Shown: one piece after another, positions 46,364 through 55,776 of the stretch
Numbering within the stretch: position 1 is the first letter of the stretch
Layout of the letters: every line of letters begins with the position of its first letter
NCBI GenBank assembly: GCA_934647195.1
Contig: CAKUFD010000004.1
Span: forward strand, 1 to 64,000
Length of the DNA stretch: 64,000 nucleotides
Origin: an uncultured Collinsella sp.
GTDB taxonomy: Bacteria; Actinomycetota; Coriobacteriia; Coriobacteriales; Coriobacteriaceae
Direction: 5' to 3'
Position numbers and translations under genes: made by a program
Notes under the pieces: model-generated
What the model was told of the DNA's origin: nothing
The model's input: the letters and a program-made list of their open reading frames with translations, nothing else
Database searches by the model: none

Positions 46364-47566
46364 ATGATAAACTGGCTGATACGTCGCTTGGTGGCGCAGC
46401 CGGAGGGCGAGCCTTTGGACGCTTCTGCGCGTACGCGTGCCGGACTGGCCGCAAGTGTCATTTGCATTTGCTGCAATGTCGTGTTGTGCGTGAGCAAGGG
46501 TATTATCGGATTGCTCACGGGCGCTGTGTCGCTTGTTGCGGATGCTATCAATAACCTGTCCGATGCTTCGAGCAATATCGTGAGCTTGCTGGGCTTTCGC
46601 TTGGCGGCGCGCCCTGCCGATGCGGGCCACCCCTATGGGCACGGGCGTTTTGAGTACCTGGCAGGCCTCAGCGTAGCCGTGATTGTGTGCGCCGTGGGCC
46701 TCAACTTGGTAATCGAATCGGTGAACAAGCTGCTCCATCCATCGCCTACCGAATACGGCGCGGCATCGATGGCGGTGCTCGTTCTTTCCATGCTGGTCAA
46801 AACGTGGATGACTCTGTTCAATAAGCGTCTAGGGCACCGCATTGACTCGGGGACGCTTCTTGCCACTTCCGTGGACTCTCGGAATGACGTCATCACCTCC
46901 GGCGCGGTCTTGGCCGCCGTGCTCATCTCCCGCGCCACGGGCATTGACCTCGATGGCTGGGCGGGATTGGGCGTGGGCCTTTTCGTGTGCGCCGGCGGCA
47001 TCGATTTGGTGCGCGACACGGCGAGTCCCCTTTTGGGTCAGGCCCCGGACGAGGGGCTTGTGGAGCGCATCCATGCCAAGATCATGTCGTATCCCGGGGT
47101 CCTGGGCACGCACGACCTCATGGTGCACGATTACGGCCCAGGCCGTCAGTTCGCAAGCGCGCATGTCGAGATGCCGGGCGAGCGCGACGCCTTTGCCAAC
47201 CATGAGGTGCTCGATACCATCGAGCACGATATCGAACGAGAGCTTGGCGTCGAAATAACTTTGCACTGCGATCCTGTTGTGACCGATGCTCCCGATGGCC
47301 TCGATTTGCGTTCGTGGCTCAACGACCACGTGGTGGATATCGACCCGCGACTTTCGGTCCACGATGTGCGACAAAAGCGTGGCTTTGTGGCGTTTGACCT
47401 GGTACGTCCCGCCGATTTTGACATGAATGACGATGAACTTCTTTCCCGCGTGAGCGCGCTTGTGGGCGAAAAATGCCCCGGTGTTCCCTGCGTGGTGACC
47501 TTCGATACCGGTTACGTCTCGCCGGTGAGCGACGGCAGCGTTTTGTCGGATGACGCGAAGGACTGA
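46364..47566 (+). CDS. cation diffusion facilitator transporter
   Basis: The 400-residue membrane protein exports divalent metal ions in exchange for protons. I start at ATG 46364 (MINWLIRRLV; GGAGG 10 bases upstream). Six transmembrane segments are visible. The metal site residues lie in SLVADAINNLSDASSN (segment 2) and SVDSRNDVITSG (segment 5). HPYGHGRFEYLAGL between segments 2 and 3 is the family motif. A long cytoplasmic C-terminus has two ferredoxin-like parts. The N/D substitutions suggest Mn or Fe as well as Zn as substrates. Confidence 0.88.
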   Translation: MINWLIRRLVAQPEGEPLDASARTRAGLAASVICICCNVVLCVSKGIIGLLTGAVSLVADAINNLSDASSNIVSLLGFRLAARPADAGHPYGHGRFEYLAGLSVAVIVCAVGLNLVIESVNKLLHPSPTEYGAASMAVLVLSMLVKTWMTLFNKRLGHRIDSGTLLATSVDSRNDVITSGAVLAAVLISRATGIDLDGWAGLGVGLFVCAGGIDLVRDTASPLLGQAPDEGLVERIHAKIMSYPGVLGTHDLMVHDYGPGRQFASAHVEMPGERDAFANHEVLDTIEHDIERELGVEITLHCDPVVTDAPDGLDLRSWLNDHVVDIDPRLSVHDVRQKRGFVAFDLVRPADFDMNDDELLSRVSALVGEKCPGVPCVVTFDTGYVSPVSDGSVLSDDAKD

Positions 47567-47677
47567 CGCCTGGCCTTGCTGGAGGATATCTGCCTCGAAT
47601 GCAGGCGCGCACGGGCGCGAATCATCCTCATGCGGCTACAATAAGGGCCACGGATAACGCCGACGTTGGGATGTGCC

Positions 47678-49573
47678 ATGCGTACCCGTTTTCGCGCAAT
47701 TATCGCCTTGGCCTTGGTGCTGATGGCGTCTTTGGTTCCCGCTGTTGCCTACGCGAGCAGCTATCAGACATCGCAAGTGGACATGCAGGCGCACGTGGCG
47801 TCCAACGGCTCCCTGCAGGTGAGCGAGGAGCGAACGTTCGAGTTCACCGACGATGTCAACGGCGTGTACTGGAAAATCCCCTTGGGCGAAAACCAGCAGG
47901 GTGGGAATGTAAGCCTGAGCGTCGACTCCGTTTCTGTTGACGGGGACGAGTTCGAAGAGACGGATTACGCCTCTTCGGGCGATTATGGCGTCTATACCGT
48001 GGACACGAGCGGCTCGTATGTGACCATCAAGATTTTCATGCCCTCGTCCGGTGGCTCGAGCTCGGACGTCGAGATTTCCTACACGATGAACGGCGCGGTC
48101 ATGCTTTGGCAGGATACCGCCGAACTCTACTGGAAGTATGTGGGCGATGAATGGGAAGAGGATTCGAACGACGTGACGCTCAATGTCTCGTTCGACAGTT
48201 CTCTGGTACGCCAAAACCCTGCTACCACGGGTGATACGCTGCGCGCTTGGGGCCATGGCCCGCTGACGGCGACGGTCTCGCCCGATGACGGGGACGGGGA
48301 GGTTGACTATGACGTTCCCCGCGTGAGGAGCGGTGAGTTTGCCGAGGCGCGCATAGCGTTCCCCGCCTCCTGGGTGCCCAATATGGTGCCGGCCTCTCGA
48401 TCGGATGAAGAACGCCTTCCGGACATTTTGGATGAAGAGGAGAAATGGGCTGAGGAGGCGAATGCTCGTCGTGAACATGCGCGACTTCTCTCCTATGGTT
48501 TGGCAGCGTTGACGGTCGTTGTCTCTGTAGCGTTGCTGGCAGCGACGGTGATACAGAAATTGCGCCACAAACGCCCTGTTCCCACGTTTAACGAGACATA
48601 CTTCCGCGACGTTCCGAGCGATGATCACCCCGCTGTGCTTGCGACGTTTATGAACAAAGGTACAGTGCCCGATCGCGCGTTTGTTGCCACGCTTATGAAG
48701 CTCACCGACGACCGCTTGATCAAGCTGCAAAGTGTCGCTACGCCCGGCCAAAAAGCCGCGAGCGACTACTGCATCTCAATGGATAACGGAGGCTTCACAA
48801 GGTCGAAGAATACGATCGACCGCGCTGTGCTCGAGCTGTACTTCTTGGGCGTCGATCGTCGGGGAACCACCCTCTCGCGCACATTCCAGTCGTTCAAGCA
48901 ATACGCCAGGAAGCACACGAGCACGTACTGCAGGAGGTTTGAAAGCTACGACTCCAGGGTGAGGGGCGCCATGGAATCTAGGAATCTCGTCGCTTCCGAT
49001 GGCACGGCGGCCGTGGCGCTCACGATTCTCGGCGGTACGTTTGTCATAGGGGGAGGACTCCTCCAGATGTTCTTCCTGGACGCTCCCGTGCCCAATATCA
49101 TCGCGTTTGGTGTTTCCGTTGTTTGCTCGGTGATCGCCATTCTGCTGGGCTTGACCTTCCGCTGCCTGACGCAGGAGGGTGCCGATCTGGAGAACAAGTG
49201 CCGCGCGCTCAAGAAGTGGCTCGAGGACTTCACGCGCCTGGGCGAGGCCGTGCCGGGCGACCTTGTCTTGTGGAACAAGCTCATGGTGATGGGCGTGGCC
49301 CTGGGCGTCTCCAAGAAGACGCTGCGCGAGCTCGCCGATGCCGTGCCGCCTGCGGTTCGTAACGCGGAGGGCTTCTACGATTACTACCCCGTGTACTGGT
49401 GGTGCTACAGTGATCCTGCTCTCGCCGCTCCTACCGATTCGATTGGCAAGGTCTACCACGATTCCGTATCTGCGGTGGCGGCCTCGGGTTCCAGTTCCGG
49501 CGGCGGCGGAGGTGGCGGCTTCTCCGGCGGCGGAGGTGGCGGCTGCGGCGGCGGAGGCGGCGGCACGTTTTAA
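47678..49573 (+). CDS. DUF2207 membrane protein with Gly-rich tail
   Basis: The 631-residue protein starts MRTRFRAIIALALVLMASLV, a signal peptide cleaved after AYA. The outer DUF2207 domain (residues about 28-230) has YQTSQVDMQAHVASNGSLQV and NGVYWKIPLGENQQGGNV. A transmembrane segment lies near 270-290, a second pair near 440-500 (TILGGTFVIGGGLLQMFFLD). The C-terminus is a run of Gly with one Cys (GFSGGGGGGCGGGGGGTF). The family is common in Gram-positive bacteria and its role is unknown. Confidence 0.88.
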   Translation: MRTRFRAIIALALVLMASLVPAVAYASSYQTSQVDMQAHVASNGSLQVSEERTFEFTDDVNGVYWKIPLGENQQGGNVSLSVDSVSVDGDEFEETDYASSGDYGVYTVDTSGSYVTIKIFMPSSGGSSSDVEISYTMNGAVMLWQDTAELYWKYVGDEWEEDSNDVTLNVSFDSSLVRQNPATTGDTLRAWGHGPLTATVSPDDGDGEVDYDVPRVRSGEFAEARIAFPASWVPNMVPASRSDEERLPDILDEEEKWAEEANARREHARLLSYGLAALTVVVSVALLAATVIQKLRHKRPVPTFNETYFRDVPSDDHPAVLATFMNKGTVPDRAFVATLMKLTDDRLIKLQSVATPGQKAASDYCISMDNGGFTRSKNTIDRAVLELYFLGVDRRGTTLSRTFQSFKQYARKHTSTYCRRFESYDSRVRGAMESRNLVASDGTAAVALTILGGTFVIGGGLLQMFFLDAPVPNIIAFGVSVVCSVIAILLGLTFRCLTQEGADLENKCRALKKWLEDFTRLGEAVPGDLVLWNKLMVMGVALGVSKKTLRELADAVPPAVRNAEGFYDYYPVYWWCYSDPALAAPTDSIGKVYHDSVSAVAASGSSSGGGGGGGFSGGGGGGCGGGGGGTF

Positions 49574-49592
49574 CACGCGAGTTTCGACAGTC

Positions 49593-49634
49593 CATGCAAA
49601 AGGGTCCGACGGAATGTTTCCGCCGGACCCTTTC
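49593..49634 (+). terminator. bidirectional terminator
   Basis: The stem aaagggtccg/cggaccctttc, with further pairing inside, lies 20 bases past the DUF2207 stop and ends in a T-containing tract. The rest of the gap to 49766 shows nothing further. Confidence 0.75.
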
Positions 49635-49766
49635 ATATCTGGACGCCGCCGCGGAGAGAGCTGCGGTTGCATCCAGGCACGGGTTTGTGCCCATGCCTGC
49701 CTATGTGTTCTTCCCTGTGAGCGCGCCGGGCGTCAAGCTGCCCTCAAGACGCAAGCGTCTCACAAG

Positions 49767-50405
49767 TCAGGCACTGAGGTCTAAGCCGTAAAGATACATC
49801 TCGCGCGGCAGCAAAGAGCGCTCTTCGCGCGTTGATTTATATCTCCCCAAACGCTTCATGCCATGGAGTTCGTAGAACGACCATTTGCAATCGCTGTCGG
49901 TATACAGATACGCTTTAAGGTCGCCGAGCGCAGCGTAGTACGAAGACGCGGCGTCGAACAGTACCGTTCCGATGCCGAGCCCCTGTACCGAGGGGTCTAC
50001 CGCAAGCAGTGTGATCTCGTTATCGAGCGCAAGGCCGCTCGACGCGAGGAGGCGTTCGTCTACTTCACGTATGCCGCCGTACCACGTTTGGAACGTGCGG
50101 GCGGCTTCGGCGTTGCGGGAATCCATGGCGCAAGCCGAATCCGCTTCAATGGTTGCCCAGTGGGCTAAATCTTGGTTGTCGTCGTTTTCCGAGCGGGCGA
50201 GGATGATGCCGCGCGGTGTCCCATCGATAAGCGCCACCTGCGAGAAGGTGGATACCGAGAGGCAATGCGCAAGATCGCATGTCGCTTCGAGAGTGCCGAA
50301 GGTGGCGTCGGGAACGACACCTTCGTCGTGCCATAGCGTACGGACGATCTCGGCAAGCGGTTCGAAATCCTCATCTTCAAATGGTCTGTACAGCACGGTT
50401 GACAC
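49767..50405 (-). CDS. GNAT-family N-acetyltransferase
   Basis: The protein transfers an acetyl group from acetyl-CoA to an unknown amine. The acetyl-CoA loop is LAVDPSVQGLGIGTVLFDAA, with the Q-x-x-G-x-G/A pattern. LKAYLYTDSDCKWSFYELHG and LGRYKS end the fold. I prefer GTG 50405 (VSTVLYRPFEDEDFEPLAEI; AAAGGTGC upstream, 212 residues); an ATG at 50492 would add 29 residues with no family likeness. It is monocistronic. Confidence 0.82.
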   Translation of the reverse strand: MSTVLYRPFEDEDFEPLAEIVRTLWHDEGVVPDATFGTLEATCDLAHCLSVSTFSQVALIDGTPRGIILARSENDDNQDLAHWATIEADSACAMDSRNAEAARTFQTWYGGIREVDERLLASSGLALDNEITLLAVDPSVQGLGIGTVLFDAASSYYAALGDLKAYLYTDSDCKWSFYELHGMKRLGRYKSTREERSLLPREMYLYGLDLSA

Positions 50406-50655
50406 GCAGCGCACCTTTCTCTCGGCAGATTTAATACCACCGTTTGGGGTGCGGAATATGGTGCCTTCATGTTCACACGTCAACTGCGTCATTTCTACGC
50501 GAAAGCGTCATCGCCTCTCGGTTTTTTCTTCAAATAACACGCGTATCGCCTGCGAGTTGACGCGTCGATGCGCTACATTAGTGATGTATGTGGAAGAGGG
50601 GGTCGATGCCGTAGCCCTGCGGCATTAAGGCCCCTTTCGCGACAAGGAGGAAGGC

Positions 50656-52290
50656 ATGGCCGCTGATGTGAAGATCGGGCGCGCGCTGATCTCGGTCACC
50701 GACAAGACCGGCGTCGTCGATTTCGCACGAGCACTGGTTGACGATTTTGACGTTGAGATTATCTCGACGGGCGGAACCGCCAAGGCGATTGAGGCTGCGG
50801 GCGTGCCCGTTACCCCGATCGAGGAGTTTACCGGCTACCCTGAGATGATGGATGGCCGCGTGAAGACACTGCACCCCAAGGTGCACGGCGCCCTGCTGTG
50901 CCGTCGTGACTCCGAGGAGCATATGGCCCAGGCCCGCGAGCACGATATCAAGATGATCGACCTCGTGGTGGTTAACCTTTACGAGTTTGAGAAGACCGTT
51001 GCCGCCCCCGACGTGACCTTTGCCGACGCTATCGAGCATATCGACATCGGTGGCCCCTCCATGCTGCGCTCCGCCGCCAAGAACAACGACTCGGTGACCG
51101 TGGTGTGCGACCCGTCCGACTACGCGATGGTTCTCGACGAGATGCATCGCCACAAGGGCGCAACCACCCTGGGCACGCGTCGTCGCTTGGCCGCCAAGAC
51201 CTACACGCGCACCGCTGCCTACGATACCGCCATCTCCGCGTGGCTCAACAGCTACCTGGCAGAGGAGGCCCCTGAGGCTCCCGCTTCCGCCGGCTTTGTT
51301 CCGCCTGCGGCAATCGACCTGCATCTCGAGAAGGTCGAAGACCTTCGCTATGGCGAGAACCCGCACCAGGCTGCTGCCGTCTACCGTTTTGCCGATGAGT
51401 TTGGCAACTTCGCCTCTTCGGCAAATCCACTCGTTGGCGCCAAACAGATTCAGGGCAAGCCACTCTCCTACAACAACCTGCTCGATGCCGATGCCGCCTG
51501 GAATGCCGTGCGCGAGTTCGATGAGCCTGCGGCCATCATCCTCAAGCATCAGAACCCCTGTGGTTCGGCTGTCGCCAAGACCGTGACCGAGGCCTACGAC
51601 CGCGCCTTCGCGTGCGACCCCAAGAGCGCTTACGGCGGCATCATCGCTCTCAATCGTGAGGTACCCCTCGAGCTCGTGGAGCATTTTGCCGATCGCGATA
51701 AGCTCTTTGTCGAGGTGCTCATCGCCCCGTCCTTTACCGAGGAGGCTCTGGAGCGCCTGAGCCGCCGCAAGAACCTGCGCGTTTTGGAGACCGGCGGCGC
51801 CGATGGCCATGCTCGCCTTGAGGCTCGCACCGTTGATGGCGGCATGCTCATTCAGGCCGTGGATACCGTCTCCGAGGATCCTTCGACCTTTACCTTCCCC
51901 ACGACTCGCAAGCCTACGGATAAGGAGATGGACGACCTCCTGTTTGCCTGGCGCGTGGTGAAGACCGTTAAGTCCAACGCCATTTTGATCGCCAAGGATC
52001 AGTCTGGTATCGGCATGGGCCCTGGCCAGCCCAACCGCGTCGACTCCGCGCTCTTTGCGTGCGAGCGCGCCGAGGAGACCTGCAAGCGCATGGGTGTCGA
52101 GGCGGGTGGCTTTGCTGCCGCAAGCGATGCGTTCTTCCCGTTCCGCGACAATGTGGACGTGCTTGCCGCTCATGGCGTGACTGCGATCATCCAGCCCGGT
52201 GGATCGATGCGCGACGAGGAGTCCATCCAGGCTTGTGACGATCACGGCATCGCCATGGTGTTCACGGGCGCTCGCCACTTCCGCCACTAG
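50656..52290 (+). CDS. purH: bifunctional AICAR transformylase / IMP cyclohydrolase
   Basis: PurH carries out the last two steps of IMP synthesis. The 544-residue protein starts after AAGGAGGAAGGC. The N-terminal MGS-like cyclohydrolase domain has ISTGGTAKAIEAAG and DGRVKTLHPKVHGALL. The transformylase domain has DLRYGENPHQAAA, IILKHQNPCGSA (Lys-His catalytic pair), SGIGMGPGQPNRVDS and DAFFPFRDNVD. It is followed by a strong terminator, so it is monocistronic here. Confidence 0.97.
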   Translation: MAADVKIGRALISVTDKTGVVDFARALVDDFDVEIISTGGTAKAIEAAGVPVTPIEEFTGYPEMMDGRVKTLHPKVHGALLCRRDSEEHMAQAREHDIKMIDLVVVNLYEFEKTVAAPDVTFADAIEHIDIGGPSMLRSAAKNNDSVTVVCDPSDYAMVLDEMHRHKGATTLGTRRRLAAKTYTRTAAYDTAISAWLNSYLAEEAPEAPASAGFVPPAAIDLHLEKVEDLRYGENPHQAAAVYRFADEFGNFASSANPLVGAKQIQGKPLSYNNLLDADAAWNAVREFDEPAAIILKHQNPCGSAVAKTVTEAYDRAFACDPKSAYGGIIALNREVPLELVEHFADRDKLFVEVLIAPSFTEEALERLSRRKNLRVLETGGADGHARLEARTVDGGMLIQAVDTVSEDPSTFTFPTTRKPTDKEMDDLLFAWRVVKTVKSNAILIAKDQSGIGMGPGQPNRVDSALFACERAEETCKRMGVEAGGFAAASDAFFPFRDNVDVLAAHGVTAIIQPGGSMRDEESIQACDDHGIAMVFTGARHFRH

Positions 52291-52298
52291 GAGTTTTT

Positions 52299-52342
52299 GC
52301 CGGACCTCGCTGTTCGCTTGAGCGCAGGGGTCCGGCTTTTGC
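52299..52342 (+). terminator. terminator of purH
   Basis: The stem gccggacc/ggtccggc with a partly paired interior is followed by TTTT, about 10-50 bases after the purH stop. Confidence 0.8.
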
Positions 52343-52487
52343 TAAAGGCGTCCCAGCTGGGCAATCTGCTGCATGAGCGTGCTGCATCTTGCTTTGGCTG
52401 GGGCGTTTTCGCTATCAAGAGTTTGGTCCCGTGCGGCTTTTTGAAGCCTGCGGGGCGTGCTTAGATGAAAAAGGAGCCGTGTCTGCC

Positions 52488-53216
52488 ATGACGGTACGTG
52501 ACGAGGATCTTTTCTCCAATCCCGATGACCTTCGTGCCTACAGGGAGTTCTGTGAAACGCAGCAGGCTGTGCCGGACTTTCAGCTTGACAAGCCCGCACT
52601 CGTATGCCGTTGGCGCATGGCGCGCAGGCAGGTTCCTTTGCTCAACAGGCATATCCGTGCTCTTTCGCAGCGCCTGGTGCAGGGCCGCCCCCTTACCACC
52701 AACGTGCTCTCTTGGGCAAAGCAGCACGTGGAATGGTCTTTGGCCGAGGGCACCTATGCGGACCCCAACGGCGTGCTCATGTTGGTGATCGACGTGAACG
52801 GCAACGCCGCCATGACCGTGGGCGCCTACGAGCCCCTGGCTTCGACCTCGCACGACGCACTGTATGCGCGCGCCGAGCTTGCCCATGCCGAGCAGGCCGA
52901 GACCGGCGTGGCTCCGGAGGCTCTTTGCTGTGTGAAGGCGGGTACGCTTTATGTGGCTGCCGCGGAAGGGGAGCATCTGTGCGGCTCCATGACGTTGGTC
53001 GAGCAGCTGGCAGAAACGCGTGGCTATCGTGTGCTGCGCGCGACGCCTGGGGCCGAGGACGACATCGTCCTTTCGCTCAACGACCTTAGCGGTGCGCATC
53101 TGCTTGTCTCCGATGAGCATGGCGTGGTTGTGGAGGATGCCGTGCAGGGGGATTCGGCAGAGGATCGCTCTGTTGCCGAGTTCTTGGCCACAGGTGTGTC
53201 GAAGCTCTTCTCTTAG
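52488..53216 (+). CDS. hypothetical protein, 242 residues
   Basis: I start at ATG 52488 (MTVRDEDLFSNPDDLRAYRE) with AAAAAGGAG 11 bases upstream. The protein is cytosolic, with ARRQVPLLNRHIRALSQRLV and GVLMLVIDVNGNAAMTVGAY in the middle and a C-terminal region of LVEQLAETRGYRVLRATPGA. The middle is faintly like class IV aminotransferases, but no lysine motif is clear, so I do not assign it. It precedes the two-component operon by 86 bases. Confidence 0.65.
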   Translation: MTVRDEDLFSNPDDLRAYREFCETQQAVPDFQLDKPALVCRWRMARRQVPLLNRHIRALSQRLVQGRPLTTNVLSWAKQHVEWSLAEGTYADPNGVLMLVIDVNGNAAMTVGAYEPLASTSHDALYARAELAHAEQAETGVAPEALCCVKAGTLYVAAAEGEHLCGSMTLVEQLAETRGYRVLRATPGAEDDIVLSLNDLSGAHLLVSDEHGVVVEDAVQGDSAEDRSVAEFLATGVSKLFS

Positions 53217-53302
53217 CGGGGCGCTTGCTTACATTGTTGCCACATGCGGTGGCAGCGCCTTTGCCTCGTCCATAATGGAGGGCGACCGAAAGGGGCTTTT
53301 CC

Positions 53303-53968
53303 ATGTCGAAGATTTACATCGTTGAAGATGATGACGCCATCCGTGCAGAGCTTGCCTTGGCGCTTGAGCGCAACGGCTACGAGCCGCTTGCCTGCACGAC
53401 GTTTGACCATGTGGTCGATGATGTGCTGGAGGCGTCCCCCGATCTTGTGCTTCTTGACCTGAGTTTGCCTCAGACGGACGGGCAATTTATCTGTCGCGAG
53501 CTGCGTTCTCATTCGGACGTGCCCATCATCGTGCTCACCTCTCGCACAACGGAGGTCGATGAGGTCATGAGCATGACGCTTGGCGCCGACGACTTTATCC
53601 CTAAGCCCTACAGCCTGCGCGTTCTCATTGCACGCATGCAAGCGCTTTTGCGTCGCAGTACTTCCGCGCAGGCCAAGACCGTGCTGAGGCATAACGGGCT
53701 CAAATTGGATATGGGCCGCTCCCGCGCGCTATTTGAGGGTGCAGAGGTCGAGCTGACCAAAAACGAGCTGAGGATTTTGAGCTTGCTCATGCGTCATGCG
53801 GGAACAATCGTCTCGCGCGAGGCCATCATGCGCGACCTTTGGAATTCCGATACGTTTATCGACGACAACACCTTGACGGTCAACATCAATCGCTTGCGTT
53901 CCACGCTCGACAAGATCGGGGTGCATGGGTATCTGACCACGCATCGCGGTCAAGGCTATTCGGTGTAG
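53303..53968 (+). CDS. OmpR-family response regulator
   Basis: The 221-residue regulator has a receiver domain (YIVEDDDAIRAELALALERN; phosphoacceptor Asp52 in LVLLDLSLPQTDG; switch VLTSR; Lys in IPKPYS) and a winged-helix DNA-binding domain (ELTKNELRILSLLMRHAGTI, VNINRLRSTLDKIGVHGYLT). GGCGACCGAAAGG lies upstream. The kinase gene begins six bases after the stop, so they are one operon. Confidence 0.95.
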   Translation: MSKIYIVEDDDAIRAELALALERNGYEPLACTTFDHVVDDVLEASPDLVLLDLSLPQTDGQFICRELRSHSDVPIIVLTSRTTEVDEVMSMTLGADDFIPKPYSLRVLIARMQALLRRSTSAQAKTVLRHNGLKLDMGRSRALFEGAEVELTKNELRILSLLMRHAGTIVSREAIMRDLWNSDTFIDDNTLTVNINRLRSTLDKIGVHGYLTTHRGQGYSV

Positions 53969-53974
53969 CGGCTT

Positions 53975-55036
53975 ATGGGCAAGTATCTGAGGTCGCATAG
54001 CACTGCGGTGCTGTTGCCGCTGCTTGCCACGGGGCTTGTCTGCGGCGTCTTGCTGACCACGAGCGTGCGCGCACAGATCGTGCTTCTTGTTGCTCTTATC
54101 GGAGTTGCGGGCACGTTGCTTGGAGCCGTGTCGGACTGGCTTCGTCATCGAAGGTTCTATCGCAGCCTTGAGCGTTGTGCGGACCATCTCGAGAACGTTT
54201 CGTGGACGATGGAGATGGTTGAGTATCCGGAGGATGCCGAGGGCGAGGCGGTGTACGACGTCATCCGCGCCATCGCTAAGACTGCAAACGATGAGGTTGC
54301 GGGCTATCGTCGGCAGACTGCGAACTACCGCGAGTACGTTGAAACGTGGGTGCACGAGGCGAAAACGCCGTTGGTCGCAGCCCATCTGATGCTTGAGAAC
54401 TTGGACGATGCCCTTGCGGATGGCGTCCAATCCCAGGAGGCGCGCGAAAAGGTCGATGCTCTGGCGGAGGAGGTCGACCGCGTTGAGGGATACATCGAGC
54501 AGGCGCTGTTCTACGCTCGCTCGGAATCGCTCGATCGCGATTATGTGGTTCGAAATGCGTCTTTGCAGTCCATCGTCTCTTCGGCGCTTAGGCGCAATGC
54601 GCGCACGATGATTTCCGCTCATGTGGCGCCTATTTGTCGCGGCCTTGAGCTCGAGGTGTTTGCCGACGAAAAATGGGTTGAGTTCATTTTGGGGCAGCTT
54701 ATCCAAAACAGCGTGAAGTATGCGCGCGAAGAAGGCGCCCAGCTGCTCTTTTCGGCGTCTCGTGTGAATGTGGGCAGGGCGGACGACTGCGTGAAGCTCG
54801 TGGTGCGTGATAACGGCTGCGGCGTTCCTGCTGCAGATTTGGACCGCGTGTTTGATCGTGGTTTTACCGGCGAGAATGGCAGGAGCGGCAAGCGCTCTAC
54901 GGGCATTGGGCTGTACCTGGTTCGGCGCCTGTGCGACAAGATGGGGTTGGGGGTTGTGGCCCGCTCGGAGCGCGGGGAATTCTTTGAGGTCGAGATCACG
55001 TTTCCAACCAATCGCATGCACTATTTTGAGTCGTAG
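53975..55036 (+). CDS. BceS-like intramembrane-sensing histidine kinase
   Basis: The 353-residue kinase has two transmembrane helices (VLLPLLATGLVCGVLLTT and IVLLVALIGVAGTLLGAV) joined by only a few residues, with no outer sensor domain, as in BceS/VraS-type kinases that sense cell-envelope stress through a partner. The H box is ETWVHEAKTPLVAAH, the N box LIQNSVKYAREEG, the G boxes DNGCGVPAADLDRVFDRGFT and RSTGIGLYLVRRLCDKM. The family usually works with an ABC transporter; none is encoded here. Confidence 0.9.
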   Translation: MGKYLRSHSTAVLLPLLATGLVCGVLLTTSVRAQIVLLVALIGVAGTLLGAVSDWLRHRRFYRSLERCADHLENVSWTMEMVEYPEDAEGEAVYDVIRAIAKTANDEVAGYRRQTANYREYVETWVHEAKTPLVAAHLMLENLDDALADGVQSQEAREKVDALAEEVDRVEGYIEQALFYARSESLDRDYVVRNASLQSIVSSALRRNARTMISAHVAPICRGLELEVFADEKWVEFILGQLIQNSVKYAREEGAQLLFSASRVNVGRADDCVKLVVRDNGCGVPAADLDRVFDRGFTGENGRSGKRSTGIGLYLVRRLCDKMGLGVVARSERGEFFEVEITFPTNRMHYFES

Positions 55037-55080
55037 GGCGGGCTCGGCGGCGAGCGTCTGCTTTTGGGTGCTTGCATAAA

Positions 55081-55110
55081 GAAAGCCCCGGCCTTGTGGC
55101 CAGGGCTTTA
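55081..55110. terminator. bidirectional terminator
   Basis: The stem aaagccc-cggcc/ggcc-agggcttt with a TTGT loop lies between the convergent kinase and universal stress protein genes. Confidence 0.75.
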
Positions 55111-55147
55111 TCGAACGCGTTTAATGGCGATTGGGCGGAGCGGAGGT

Positions 55148-55585
55148 CTACTTCACGACCAGAATGTCGCACTCGGTGTTCCTGAGCAGGAACGTGGAGA
55201 TGGAGCCGAGCAGGGCGTACTTGATCGAAGAGAGGCCGCGGGCGCCGCAGAGCACCAGGTCGGGCTGAATGACGTCGAGCATCTCGTCCTTGAGGGTCTC
55301 GCGAATGCGACCGGCGCGGATGATAACTTCGACTTCAGGGATATCGGGGTTGGCTTTGGCCTCCTCAACCTGCTTTTCGATCGAGTTCTTGAACGCCTCT
55401 TCAAGGCCGTTTACCAAATCAACGGGGTAGGAACCGGCGGACTCGAGTGCTGTCGAGTCGATTACATGGCCGATGATGAGCTTGGCTCCGTTGTTCGCGG
55501 CGACCTTGATAGCGCGCGCGAGAACAAAATCCTGCTGTTCAGTGCCGTCGAGCGCGACGAATACTTTTGAATAACCCTCGTTCAT
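55148..55585 (-). CDS. universal stress protein (UspA family)
   Basis: The 145-residue protein has the UspA alpha/beta fold from MNEGYSKVFVALDGTEQQDF through VEVIIRAGRIRETL. The C-terminal motif CGARGLSSIKYALLGSIS keeps the G-x2-G-x9-G(S/T) nucleotide-binding pattern, so it probably binds ATP. It is a single gene convergent with the two-component operon. The role is in stress survival; the exact client is unknown. Confidence 0.92.
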   Translation of the reverse strand: MNEGYSKVFVALDGTEQQDFVLARAIKVAANNGAKLIIGHVIDSTALESAGSYPVDLVNGLEEAFKNSIEKQVEEAKANPDIPEVEVIIRAGRIRETLKDEMLDVIQPDLVLCGARGLSSIKYALLGSISTFLLRNTECDILVVK

Positions 55586-55776
55586 GTTTGCCTCCTCAAT
55601 GGCTCTGCAGCTCCTTTGGCCGCGTTGCCTTACAGCGGTTATACCCGGCTTTAATCACCCGGTGCCTCTAAATTCTGTAAATGACGCTGCTTTTTTCGAG
55701 CATGTCCGCAACGTGGGATAATGGTGCGCAGAGTTGCTGCGAGACCACATGTCGCGGCTCAGGCGAAAGGCTTCTT

